NCBI GenBank assembly: GCA_903854235.1
Contig: CAINVV010000144.1
Span: forward strand, 1-42,140
Length of the DNA stretch: 42,140 nt
Direction: 5' to 3'
From: an uncultured Bacteroidia bacterium
Lineage (GTDB): Bacteria; Bacteroidota; Bacteroidia; Bacteroidales; Prolixibacteraceae
Below, in pieces: positions 26,349 through 35,600 of this stretch. The notes beneath the pieces were generated by a model that worked only from the letters and a program-made list of their open reading frames with translations, was not told where the DNA came from and made no database searches. The position numbers and the translations under genes are program-made. Position 1 is the first letter of the stretch. Each line of letters begins with the position of its first letter.

Positions 26349-26381
26349 CAAAAATAAACATTCCAAGGAGAAAAACGACAA
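26349..26381 (-). promoter_or_regulatory. cysD-cysN promoter
   Basis: The minus strand has TTG (26381-26379), a 22-bp spacer and TATTTTTG (26356-26349), close to the Bacteroidota -33/-7 consensus. It lies within the over-extended cysD frame, supporting the start at 26289. Confidence 0.55.
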
Positions 26382-26751
26382 TAATGGGGAATCCTTCTAC
26401 CTTCCATCCGGCGAAAACGTAAATATTACAATCCTGCCGGGGAGGGAGATGAAGTTAGAATAACATTTGAATCACTTCAGGATCAATGCGCCACTTTTCA
26501 CCAGAATCTATTCTGTCAGGGTGAACGCAAGACTCCCGATGGGAAGCCAGGAACTTTCATCCCAATAATTTTTATCCCGGTCACGCAGGAAATACGCTAT
26601 TTGTTAATAGCCTGGTTGAATCAGATCAAAGGGAAAGGCAGTTGAACAAGCATAATTTCCCGCCATTTCAATACCGGATGGTTCGGAAAGTGTTGTTTGG
26701 GAAGGTTTTTAAAAATTAAAAAAGATTCATCCAACAAATGTTATAATCCAG
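26382..26751. other. Intergenic region between pitA end and the cysD promoter
   Basis: About 370 bp without a credible gene. I see a small hairpin (GCTATT/AATAGC, 26596-26611, no T run) and T/A-rich sequence near 26708-26725, which could be a weak terminator for the minus-strand pitA gene. Nothing else is recognisable. Confidence 0.4.
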
Positions 26752-27795
26752 TCAACGCATCCCAAAAAACTCAAAAAGATAATAAAGGATGGCCGCGACA
26801 ACCATCGAAACAGGTATTGTTAGAATCCAGGCATAGAGGAGGTTTATGGTGACTCCCCACCTGACAGCCGTGACGCGTTTGGTCAACCCAACTCCCATGA
26901 TTGCTCCGGTAATAGTATGGGTGGTACTGACCGGAATTCCAAAATAATCGGATCCAAAAAGCAGGATCGCTCCTGCTGATTCTGCCGCAACCCCTTCGAA
27001 GGAGGTAAGTTTGGTGATCTTGGATCCCATGGTCTTTACAATTCGCCAACCACCCGAAATGGTACCCAGACTGATAGAGAGGTAGCACCCAATAACTACC
27101 CAATGCGGAATGGAATGCAACTTTCCATCGACCATATCAATTTGCGCCCAGGATGGTATTGCAGCAGGATCAACGCCGTGGAAATAGACAATCAGGGTGG
27201 CCGCAATAATTCCCATGACTTTTTGCGCATCATTTCCACCATGCCCCAAACTGAATAGTGCCGATGAAAGCAGTTGCAGCCGCTTGAAATATTTACCCAA
27301 AATGAAGGGTTTGCCATTCTTGCAAATATTTAGCAGCAATACGGAGATAAAATAGGAGATGATCATTCCCAAAAATGGCGCCAAAAAAATAAAGGAAACA
27401 ATTTTTAAAATAACGGACGAATGGACAACGCCCCATCCAGCATGTGCGATGGCCGCTCCTGCAAATCCACCTACCAATGTATGGGAGGAACTGGAAGGAA
27501 TACCCAAATACCAGGTAAAGAGGTTCCAGATAATCGCAGCGCAAATCCCGGCCAAAATGACCTGAAGGGTTATGGCACTGGTGTCTGCAACTTTGGAAAT
27601 CGTATCTGCAATTTTAAGCTCAAATATGGCATAAGCCAGCAGGTTAAAGAAGGCCGCCCACAAAACGGCCTGAAGTGGGGATAGTACCTTTGTGGATACA
27701 ATCGTGGCAATTGAATTTGCTGCATCGTGGAATCCATTGATAAAATCAAACGCAAACGCCAGCACAATAATGACAATCAAAAGTGTAAAGTTCAT
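26752..27795 (-). CDS. pitA: Low-affinity inorganic phosphate transporter, PiT family
   Basis: The 347-residue polytopic membrane protein carries both PiT signature repeats: GFHDAANSIAT (21-31), followed by a paired segment GGNDAQKVMGIIAATL in the second half, plus PSSSSHTLVGG and PVSTTHTITGAIMGVG. PiT proteins import phosphate (as metal phosphate) with protons or sodium. The DUF47/PhoU-like gene lies 51 bp upstream in the same operon, a standard pairing, and the operon is preceded by a Pho-box-like promoter at 28620-28665. Confidence 0.95.
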   Translation of the reverse strand: MNFTLLIVIIVLAFAFDFINGFHDAANSIATIVSTKVLSPLQAVLWAAFFNLLAYAIFELKIADTISKVADTSAITLQVILAGICAAIIWNLFTWYLGIPSSSSHTLVGGFAGAAIAHAGWGVVHSSVILKIVSFIFLAPFLGMIISYFISVLLLNICKNGKPFILGKYFKRLQLLSSALFSLGHGGNDAQKVMGIIAATLIVYFHGVDPAAIPSWAQIDMVDGKLHSIPHWVVIGCYLSISLGTISGGWRIVKTMGSKITKLTSFEGVAAESAGAILLFGSDYFGIPVSTTHTITGAIMGVGLTKRVTAVRWGVTINLLYAWILTIPVSMVVAAILYYLFEFFGMR

Positions 27796-27846
27796 ATTGG
27801 TAGTTTTTACGGTTAAATTATTTCATCCCACAGGTAGAATAGAACT

Positions 27847-28494
27847 TTAGCTCATTTTTACAATAAGCGTAGAAAAGATATTGGATACATCATCGCATTT
27901 ATCGATGGCCTTTTCCAGGGTAGTCAGAATGTCTCTTTTCTTGATTAAGTCGATCGCATTGGCTTCCTCCTCGAACAGTTTGGCAAGGAATTCCTGGTAA
28001 ATATCATCCACCTTGCTCTCCATCTGCCTGATATTCTTGCAGGATTCCTGATGCTTTTTGAAATCACCAATTGAATGAACATTGCTCAGAATATATTGAA
28101 TTGCCTTGTTGGAAACAAGGAGACAATCTGAGATCCAGACAAATTCTTCAGGAAATAAGGTTAGTTTATAATGATGCATTCGCTTGGATGCAGCATAAAT
28201 ATAATCCACCACATCATCCATCGTGTTGATCAAATCATGAATGTCTTCCCTGTCAAATGGGGTAATAAAGGTTCCATTCAGTTCCAGTATCAACCGTCGG
28301 GTAATGGCATCCCCATTGTGCTCCACCTCTTTGATTTCCCGAATCAGTTCCTGCCGCTTGGCAAGATCACCTTCCCTGACCAACTTGGCAAGTAACTCAG
28401 AGGCGCCAACCAGGTTGTCAGCCGCTTCCACAAAAAGAGGGAAAAATTTACGGTCCTTGGGCACGAGAAAGGAAAAGATCTTGTCAATTTTCAT
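27847..28494 (-). CDS. DUF47 (PhoU-like) Pit accessory protein
   Basis: The 215-residue all-helical protein matches DUF47/TIGR00153, the PhoU-related partner of Pit transporters: FFPLFVEAADNLVGASELL at the start, KEVEHNGDAITRRLILELNGTFITPFDREDIHDLINTMDDVVDYIYAASKRM in the middle (with metal-binding-like E/D positions), and KKRDILTTLEKAIDKCDDVSNIF near the end. It is thought to control the partner transporter. It is the first gene of the operon with pitA, downstream of Pho-box E. Confidence 0.93.
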   Translation of the reverse strand: MKIDKIFSFLVPKDRKFFPLFVEAADNLVGASELLAKLVREGDLAKRQELIREIKEVEHNGDAITRRLILELNGTFITPFDREDIHDLINTMDDVVDYIYAASKRMHHYKLTLFPEEFVWISDCLLVSNKAIQYILSNVHSIGDFKKHQESCKNIRQMESKVDDIYQEFLAKLFEEEANAIDLIKKRDILTTLEKAIDKCDDVSNIFSTLIVKMS

Positions 28495-28796
28495 TGGCGA
28501 AAAATTTAATGTATCGAATTATTGGTATTTTTCACAAGTAAATGGCGGATGATACTATCAACAAATCAAGCGGTAATGCATCTCCTTGGGCCATGAATGC
28601 ACCATCCTGATTCTAACTACAAAAGTCCGGTTTTGATGTTTCATTTCAGTTACAAACCGGTTACATTTTATGGAAGGAACAAATAAAAAAATTCTGATCC
28701 TTTGGCAGAATCTCATATGAAAATAACAGAAATTGAATGCATTAACCAGCAACAATAAAGATCAGACTTAAAAAACGAAGCACAACTTTTAGACTG
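28495..28796. other. Intergenic region holding Pho-box E
   Basis: About 300 bp between the glycosyltransferase gene and the DUF47 gene, which share orientation. It holds the repeat-type operator and -7 box described at 28620-28665. The predicted leader of about 120 nt before the DUF47 ATG shows no gene. I see no clear terminator for the upstream glycosyltransferase gene. Confidence 0.5.
28620..28665 (-). promoter_or_regulatory. Pho-box-like promoter E (DUF47-pitA)
   Basis: On the minus strand three 7-mers follow at exact 11-bp steps: TGTAACC (28665-28659), TGTAACT (28654-28648), TGAAACA (28643-28637). A 9-bp gap leads to GACTTTTG (28627-28620), one base from TAnnTTTG and sharing ACTTTTG with promoters A and B. 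Position before a phosphate transport operon supports a PhoB site. Confidence 0.75.
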
Positions 28797-29834
28797 CTAA
28801 AATTGATATTGATAGACCAGCTCCCGGCTGTTTTGCCAGATGACGCTGTTGACATTCACCTCAAAAATTTTCCTGACAATCTTTCGGGTTTGATCAGGAT
28901 AGTCCACAGACACCCTTACATCTGATTCCAACCAGTTGCTGATACTTTCAAATTGATCCGGCAGCTGATCCCACAGAACCGGAACACCCATCTGCTCAAG
29001 GGCAGCTGCATTGCACTGTTGCTCGTATTGCCCTTTCATTGGAATAACCATCAGTTTTTTCTTCATGAACAGAGCCTCTGCCGGAGTCTCAAAACCTGCC
29101 CCGCACAAAACCCCGGTTGATTTGGCCATATCTTCCACAAATTTGTCGTTCGTGATTTTATTAATTGTAATATTTCCAACCTGATAGGATTGCCTCGCAT
29201 GTTTGGAGAAAATATGCCAGTTGTAATCGCCAAGCAGGGTTAATGTTTTAAGCAAATAGGCATCATCATAGGCAGGTAGGTAGACGGTGTAGTAATCCTG
29301 GACATCCGTTTTCTGTTCTCTTACCTGCTTTCTGATGACCGGAGTAAAAATGAAATTATCGTACTCCTGAAAATGGAAGCCGAAATGGGTATCTGCTGGA
29401 GCATAATTCTTCAAAATGAATTTTCCAATCATATCACTTTTTGGAGGCATCGGAACTTTATTGCTCAAATAGGAACTCTGATGGCTCAGACTGATACACG
29501 GCACCTTTTTTTTGTGACATGCCCAGGCGGAAACTGGTTCGAAATCATTGATAACCAGATCATAATCTTCCACTCTTAATTCATCTATCTCCCGCTTTAG
29601 CTGAAACAGGTTCGATTTGGTCACTGTACTCCATAAATCAACTCCTCCCTTGTGTCCAAACCAGAAACTGAGTCCCCGCAACCGGTATTTAACCGGATAA
29701 TCCAATTCAACATCACACTGCGTTCCGCTGACCAAAATATCGCACTGACAGTAATCCTTGATAATCGGAATAATCTCTCGTGCCCGGCTGATATGGCCAT
29801 TCCCGGTTCCCTGAATTGCGTATAGTATTTTCAT
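28797..29834 (-). CDS. Glycosyltransferase (MGDG synthase/MurG-like fold), probable lipid glycosyltransferase
   Basis: The 345-residue protein is a GT-B glycosyltransferase of the COG1819 type. It starts with the acceptor-side glycine-rich loop (MKILYAIQGTGNGHISRA) and has a C-terminal donor site with GAGFETPAEALFMKKKLMVIPMKGQYEQQCNA, as in UDP-sugar glycosyltransferases of the GT28/GT1 group. There is no signal peptide; it should act at the inner face of the inner membrane. It lies 25 bp after the PlcP-like phosphoesterase gene and shares its Pho-box promoter F. I infer that it glycosylates the diacylglycerol released by that enzyme. An unrelated sugar acceptor cannot be excluded. Confidence 0.7.
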   Translation of the reverse strand: MKILYAIQGTGNGHISRAREIIPIIKDYCQCDILVSGTQCDVELDYPVKYRLRGLSFWFGHKGGVDLWSTVTKSNLFQLKREIDELRVEDYDLVINDFEPVSAWACHKKKVPCISLSHQSSYLSNKVPMPPKSDMIGKFILKNYAPADTHFGFHFQEYDNFIFTPVIRKQVREQKTDVQDYYTVYLPAYDDAYLLKTLTLLGDYNWHIFSKHARQSYQVGNITINKITNDKFVEDMAKSTGVLCGAGFETPAEALFMKKKLMVIPMKGQYEQQCNAAALEQMGVPVLWDQLPDQFESISNWLESDVRVSVDYPDQTRKIVRKIFEVNVNSVIWQNSRELVYQYQF

Positions 29835-29859
29835 CTGTTATATTATTAAATGCCTTAAG

Positions 29860-30711
29860 CTAGCGCTGAAAATCAACCAACATATTATTGAACAACTCCT
29901 TCACCTCTGCATCTACGATCTTCTCAAATTCCGCATCCGCATTTTCCAGCGGTTCTATAAAATCTTCCCGGTAGTTAAACAATCTCCATTTACCCTCATT
30001 GTATTCCAGGGCAGAGAGATTTTCAATCCAGTCTCCTGAATTCATGTAATTGACAGATTGATCACCCACCTGAACGGATCGGATTTCAGGTTTGTGTATG
30101 TGGCCACAAATGACCGTATCGGCTCCTTTTCGGATGGCAGCCGAAGAAACAGTCGTTTCAAAGGCATTGACAAATTTTACCGCACCCTTCACCGATTCCT
30201 TTATTTTTTTGGAAAAAGAGACTGGTTTAACCTTAATATCCAATTCCCGCAAGATCCAGTTTATGAAGGTATTCAGGGCAACCAGTCCATCGTAACCGAT
30301 GGCGCCCAATTTGGAAAGCCACTTTGAATATTGCATCACCACATCGAAAACATCCCCATGAAATATCCAGACTGTTTGACCATCAAGTTCCAGCTTTAAA
30401 TCGTTCAGGATTTTTAGCCTGCCAATTTTCATTCCTGAAAATCTCCGGAACATCTCGTCGTGATTTCCGGTAATGTAGTAAACGGTGCAGCGTTCTGACG
30501 CCAGGCCAAGAAGGTGCTTGACAACTTTCAAGTGTGACTTGGGGAAGTAGCGTTTCTTAAACTGCCAGATATCGATGATATCGCCGTTCAATACCAAAGT
30601 TTTGGGTTTGATGCTCTTCAGATATTTGAGCAATTCGACTGCCTGGCAACCCGGTGTTCCCAGGTGTAGGTCAGAAATGACAACCAGTTCTACGTTTCTT
30701 TTGGACTCCAT
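29860..30711 (-). CDS. PlcP-like metallophosphoesterase (probable phospholipase C for lipid remodelling)
   Basis: The 283-residue protein is a calcineurin-like phosphoesterase with all five metal motifs: DLHLG (14-18), GDIID (43-47), GNHDE (82-86), HGD (118-120) and GHIH (203-206). Automatic annotation would call it UDP-2,3-diacylglucosamine diphosphatase (LpxH). Its length, the DLHLGTPGCQA start, the NTFIN and VKGAVKFVNAFE helices and the NSGDWIENLSAL end instead recall PlcP, the phosphate-starvation phospholipase C of Sinorhizobium and marine bacteria; this comparison is from memory. The next gene is a glycosyltransferase 25 bp downstream, and a four-unit Pho box precedes it. I favour PlcP over LpxH because of this context. 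Confidence 0.7.
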   Translation of the reverse strand: MESKRNVELVVISDLHLGTPGCQAVELLKYLKSIKPKTLVLNGDIIDIWQFKKRYFPKSHLKVVKHLLGLASERCTVYYITGNHDEMFRRFSGMKIGRLKILNDLKLELDGQTVWIFHGDVFDVVMQYSKWLSKLGAIGYDGLVALNTFINWILRELDIKVKPVSFSKKIKESVKGAVKFVNAFETTVSSAAIRKGADTVICGHIHKPEIRSVQVGDQSVNYMNSGDWIENLSALEYNEGKWRLFNYREDFIEPLENADAEFEKIVDAEVKELFNNMLVDFQR

Positions 30712-30733
30712 ATGGTCAATAGTTATTTGGCAA

Positions 30734-30790
30734 CTAATTAACCTATAAAGGATTACTAAATTGTTACAAAACGATGAAACTAAGATTACA
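30734..30790 (-). promoter_or_regulatory. Pho-box-like promoter F (PlcP-like gene and glycosyltransferase)
   Basis: On the minus strand four 7-mers follow at 11-bp steps: TGTAATC (30790-30784), TTTCATC (30779-30773), TGTAACA (30768-30762), AGTAATC (30757-30751). After a 9-bp gap comes TTAATTAG (30741-30734), a 4/6 match to the -7 consensus. The ATG at 30711 follows 22 bp later. The second unit is weak. Confidence 0.65.
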
Positions 30791-30816
30791 ATATGATCCG
30801 GAAAGCGTGGACTTTC

Positions 30817-32226
30817 CTATTTGAGAAAATCACGGAACCAATAGCCGGAATCTTTCACAATTCTCTCCTGCGTATCAAAATCGTTGTAGACCAGGCCAAA
30901 CCGAGGACGATACCCTTCCGCCCATTCAAAATTGTCGATAAAGGTCCAGGCAAAATAACCCTGGACGTTCACCCCCTCCTGTTTTGCTTTCAGAATTTGC
31001 TGAAGGTATCTTTTGTAAAAATTAATTCGTTGCGGATCGTGTACCCTGCCATCTACGAGTCGATCCGGAAAGGCCGCCCCATTTTCGGTGATGATGATCT
31101 CTTTGACCGGGTATTTTGAAAACTGCTTCAAAATATCATACATCCCTTCCGGATCGACCTCCCAACCCATCTCTGTAATTTCAGCCGTTGAATCCGGTTT
31201 TACCCGGTTTGCCCAGATCACAGGGATCAAGGATGGTTTGGCTATCACCCTGAAATAGTTTTGTAGTCCAATGAAATCAAATTCGAACGGGAGTTTTTGT
31301 TCATCACCGGGAAGCATGTGCTTCTCAATTTTCTTAAGAAAAGGCAAGTCCTGAATCGGGTATCCCATGCCCAGAGTTGGTTCAATGAACAGTCGGTTCA
31401 ATACCACATCCAGCCGCTTGGCTGCACGCTGATGACTTCCAATCGGCTTGTAAGGTTCGGTATGGGAACAGGAAAAGGTCGTTCCGATGTGACTCTTCTC
31501 CACATTTCGGCGGATAATTCTGCCGCCCTCCGCCTGACAAAGACAGGCATGGTGGACAGCGGCCAGGTATTTTCCTATTCCGGTCCGTTGCGGGGCGTGA
31601 GTTCCCGACAAATAACCCAGCGTCGTAAATCCGGCAGGTTCGTTGAGCACCATCCAGTGCTTGACCCGATCCCCAAAACGACGGGTACACAAATCGGCAT
31701 ATTCAGCAAACCAATCCACTACCTCGCGGTTGGTCCAGCCACCTTTTTCTTCCAGTTTCTGAGGCAAATCCCAATGATAAAGTACGGCCCACGGTTCAAT
31801 CCCCAAACGAAGGCATTCATCAATCATTCTATTGTAATAATCCACGCCTTTCTCATTGATCGTTCCTGTTCCTTCCGGTAAAATGCGCGGCCAGGAAAGT
31901 GAGAATCTAAAATTCTTAAAATTCAATTCTTTAAGAAGTTTCAAATCACTTTCGTATCTGTAATAAAAATCGTTGGCGATTTTCCCGTCCGATTTATCCT
32001 TGATGTGCCCACGACTGGTGAACCTGTCCCAAACAGATTCTCCTTTCCCATCAACATCAGAGGCACCTTCAATTTGATAGGCAGAAGTAGCAACACCCCA
32101 ATGGAAATTATCACCAAAACTACTTTTCGTAAGCTCCGGGATATAGTTGCCTGCGGCCAGAACAGGATTTACCCGGCCGATTGCAACAAGTGCTGCCATA
32201 TATTTTAAAAAATCACTTCGAAACAT
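30817..32226 (-). CDS. GH1 beta-glucosidase with an N-terminal export-type leader
   Basis: The 469-residue protein is a full family 1 glycoside hydrolase: FHWGVATSAYQIEGA, FRFSLSWPRILPEG, acid/base Glu196 in LNEP and nucleophile Glu381 in ITENGAA, then the aglycone-side FAWTFIDNFEWAEGYRPRFGLV. It hydrolyses beta-glucosides or related sugars. The N-terminus (MFRSDFLKYMAALVAIGRVNPVLAAG) looks like a Tat signal in which one of the two arginines of RRDFLK is replaced by Ser. Most bacterial GH1 enzymes are cytoplasmic, so export here would be unusual. It ends at a 6-bp hairpin (30800-30817). A TAAATTTG -7 box lies at 32255-32262. Confidence 0.93.
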   Translation of the reverse strand: MFRSDFLKYMAALVAIGRVNPVLAAGNYIPELTKSSFGDNFHWGVATSAYQIEGASDVDGKGESVWDRFTSRGHIKDKSDGKIANDFYYRYESDLKLLKELNFKNFRFSLSWPRILPEGTGTINEKGVDYYNRMIDECLRLGIEPWAVLYHWDLPQKLEEKGGWTNREVVDWFAEYADLCTRRFGDRVKHWMVLNEPAGFTTLGYLSGTHAPQRTGIGKYLAAVHHACLCQAEGGRIIRRNVEKSHIGTTFSCSHTEPYKPIGSHQRAAKRLDVVLNRLFIEPTLGMGYPIQDLPFLKKIEKHMLPGDEQKLPFEFDFIGLQNYFRVIAKPSLIPVIWANRVKPDSTAEITEMGWEVDPEGMYDILKQFSKYPVKEIIITENGAAFPDRLVDGRVHDPQRINFYKRYLQQILKAKQEGVNVQGYFAWTFIDNFEWAEGYRPRFGLVYNDFDTQERIVKDSGYWFRDFLK

Positions 32227-32254
32227 CGATCAATGATGTGAAAATTTTGCTCGG

Positions 32255-32262
32255 CAAATTTA
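32255..32262 (-). promoter_or_regulatory. -7 box for the GH1 gene
   Basis: The minus strand reads TAAATTTG, an exact TAnnTTTG match, 28 bp before the GH1 ATG. The region 32227-32679 (about 450 bp between divergent genes) otherwise holds AT-rich sequence and the Pho-box promoter A near its right end. Confidence 0.5.
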
Positions 32263-32518
32263 GAAGTTTATCAACACCCTTTGCACATATTAAAATCCCA
32301 TGTAGATTGAAATTTTAAATTTTTCTTCCTTTCCTAAAAAATACAAATTTTTAAAAACAGCGTTACCATTTGAGGTACCGTTGTTTCAAGGATAGAAACA
32401 TACTACTTTTTGCCTTTTTAAGCGTGTTTTAGACAACACGAAACAGATATTATCATGTTGTTTATCTGGCTCTTATACAACCAACCCGATTCAACCTACC
32501 AAACAAGAAAAGTCAAAG

Positions 32519-32575
32519 CTTAATTATTGTGTAATGGTTGTGTAACATTTCTGTAATAAGCGCAGCCTACTTTTG
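32519..32575 (+). promoter_or_regulatory. Pho-box-like promoter A (TonB-dependent receptor)
   Basis: Three 7-mers at exact 11-bp steps: TGTAATG (32530-32536), TGTAACA (32541-32547), TGTAATA (32552-32558); a weaker in-phase unit CTTAATT lies at 32519. A 9-bp gap leads to TACTTTTG (32568-32575), an exact TAnnTTTG box. The repeats occupy the place of the -33 element, as expected for an activator of the PhoB type. The leader before the ATG is about 100 nt. Confidence 0.75.
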
Positions 32576-32679
32576 TGTTAAGTTTTGGGAAAATTAGAAC
32601 ATGAATGTTAAAATGGAAAAGCAAATGCAAAGTTTCATGTTTGTTCCATGTAGCCATCACTTTAATATTTAATAAAAAA

Positions 32680-35600
32680 ATGAAAAGCAATTTGAAAAAA
32701 TTTTTCTCTGCATTACTACTGTTGGCGCTTTCGGTCAATATGGTAACTGCTCAACAAACCAGTGCCATTCTATCCGGAAAGATCTTGGATGAAAAGAACC
32801 TTCCCATGCCTGGCGTAAACGTACAAATTACTTATTTGCCCTTGAAAAAAACGAGCGCAACGGTAACCAACGAAAAAGGGGCATTTTATGTACCAAACCT
32901 TTCACCCGGTGGACCTTACACCGTTAAAATTTCATTCATTGGTTACAAGAGTGAGAACAAGGATATTCCATCCTTAAGCCTTGGTGCAAATACCGAGATA
33001 TCCGTTCAAATGCAGACTGAAAACACGCAAATTGCAGGTGTTGAAGTGGTTGGGAGATCAAAAGTTCGAAATGAAGGAACAGTCATTAAAAAAGAGCAAT
33101 TACAGCTGCTTCCATCGACCTCGCACAGTCTGACGGATTTTACAAGGATGACTCCCGAAGCCAACAACAATGCCTATGCAGGAACCAACTTCCGTTACAA
33201 CAATGTAACGCTGGATGGTGCCGTGAACAATGATGCTGTCGGTTTCAGCAACTCTTTTGGAGGTGTCAGCGGTGGCGGTCAGTCAGGAACAGCCGGTTCA
33301 GGCAGCCGTTCCAATCCTTACAGCATAGATTACATCGAACAGGTACAGGTCCAGATTTCTCCCTTCGACATCAAACAGGGTAACTTTACAGGTGGTAGTG
33401 TCAATGCGGTTACCAAGAGTGGAACCAACGATTTTAAAGGGGATGTTTATTCATTCGGCAAACAGAGCTGGATGGTAGGTAAAGATCCTGGAACCAAAAA
33501 AAGCATGTCTTCTGACTTCCACGACGGAATGACCGGCATCAGTGTAAGCGGAGCCATCAAACAGAACAAGCTATTTTATTTTATCAATGCAGAAGAGACC
33601 AGAAGACAAGATCCTGCTTTTTACAATGCTGGTGATGCTGGTTCCCCGGTGAGCCTGGCGGATGCTCAGGCCATAAGCAACAAACTGAAAACAACCTACA
33701 ATTACGATCCGGGTTCCTATAACGCATACAATATTCAAACCAACAGCAACAAGATATTTGGTCGTCTCGATTATGTGATCAATGACCGAAATTCCCTGAT
33801 GGTGCGCGCCATTTATACCCACGGCTGGGGACAAAATCTGGAGAGAAGTACCACAAACTTCCAGTTTGGATCTGCCGACTTTACCCAACATACCAAGAAC
33901 CTGAGTGTAATTGCCCAATTGAAATCCACTTTTGCTAACAATCTATACAATGATGTGATGCTAAGCTACATCAATGTACACGACTACCGCGAATTCCCAA
34001 ATCCGATCGCTCCTTTCATCGATATCGCGAGCACCAAAATTTGGTTGGGTTCATGGAGAGAGGCTTCCGTATACAACACCAAGCAGTCGACTTATGAATT
34101 CACCGACAACCTGACCTGGATCAAAGGTTTCAATACCTTCACCCTCGGAACCCATAACGAGTTCTACAAGATTGATTATGGTTTCCTCAACTCCTACAAT
34201 GGACGTTGGGAGTATTCCAGCATCGCCAACTTCCTGGCCGACAAACCCAGCAGGATCAGGAGTGCCTATCCATTGGACAACAGCATGAATTCTGTTAGCT
34301 ATCTGAACGCACATCCGGAACAGATCGCCTCGTTCAATGTGAACTTTACGAGTCTCTACTTGCAGGATGAAATCAATCTCGACAAACTGAAGCTTTCACC
34401 GGGCATCCGACTGGATTACCAGTTTGTAGGCAAACAACCCGGACTCGATCCCGCCTTTAACAACATCAGGGATGTTCATACCGGAAATACTTACACCAAT
34501 ACACCTTTCAAGAACATTAAAAATCAATTCTTCGGCAACGTGATCGTCTCTCCCCGTCTGGGATTCAGTTATGATCTCAATGGAGACAAATCAGTTGTCA
34601 TCAGAGGTGGAACCGGCATTTTCACAGGTCGCATTCCTTTGGCATGGATGGGTTACATCTACACCTTTCCGGGAACCAAATTTGCCAACATCGACGTAAA
34701 ACCATCAGGGGCCAACGCTGTTGTGCCACTCGTGATGGACCCTACAAAACTGAAAAGTACGATTGAAAGTCAATTCGGTTCTTCGGCATCTGCGACCCGC
34801 GAAATCGACGTGGTTGACAACAATTTCAAGATGCCAGAAATCTGGAGAAGCAACCTGGCTGTGGATATCGATTTTCACCAGGGGTACAAACTGACACTGG
34901 AAGGATTGTATACCAAAGTATTGGATGATGTCAAATTCCAAAACATCAACGTGAAGGACAGTGCCGTCACCTATCTGGCTTCAGGTCCGACAGCCACGCC
35001 AATTTACAAGGGAGGTAAAAACAGTGCAAGCTATTCCAACATCTATTTGCTTTCGAACACGCACGAAGGATACCGTTACAACTACACGGTGAAGTTCTCC
35101 AAGGTGTTTGCACGCAAAGGAATGTTTTCAGGATTTGCCAATCTGGCCTACACCTATGGAATGTCGAAGGATGTTTCCAATGGAATCCGAAACTCTTTGC
35201 AGTCAAACTATGAAGTAAATCCGGCCGTATCAGCCAATAACCCGGACGTAGCCTTTTCAAATTTTGACTTACGGAACAGAATCGTAACTTCCTGGTTTTT
35301 CAACGTCGACTGGAACGAGAAACACAAGACCTCCATCGGAATCTTCCACTCTTCACAGTCTGGAAGTCCATATTCCGCTACCTATTCAACCAGTCCGAAC
35401 CCCTACGGAAACTCTTCCAATGCAAACTTGATCTATGTTCCTAGGAATGCAAGCGAACTAGTCTTTGCGGACCTGACCACTTCAACAGGGGCAATCTATA
35501 CGGCTGCTGCACAAGCAAAAGACTTCAATGCCTTTATCGACAACGATAAATACTTAAGCACACGCAGAGGTCAGTATGCCGAAAGAAATGGGCTGAGAAC

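Noticed and set aside
26341-26620. Riboswitch (SAM or similar) upstream of cysD
   Set aside because: The predicted transcription start lies close to cysD, and I could not match the upstream sequence to any riboswitch consensus I know.
29860-30711. Simple call as lipid A biosynthesis LpxH
   Set aside because: Motifs allow it, but the length, flanking blocks, glycosyltransferase partner and Pho box fit PlcP better. Kept as an alternative only.
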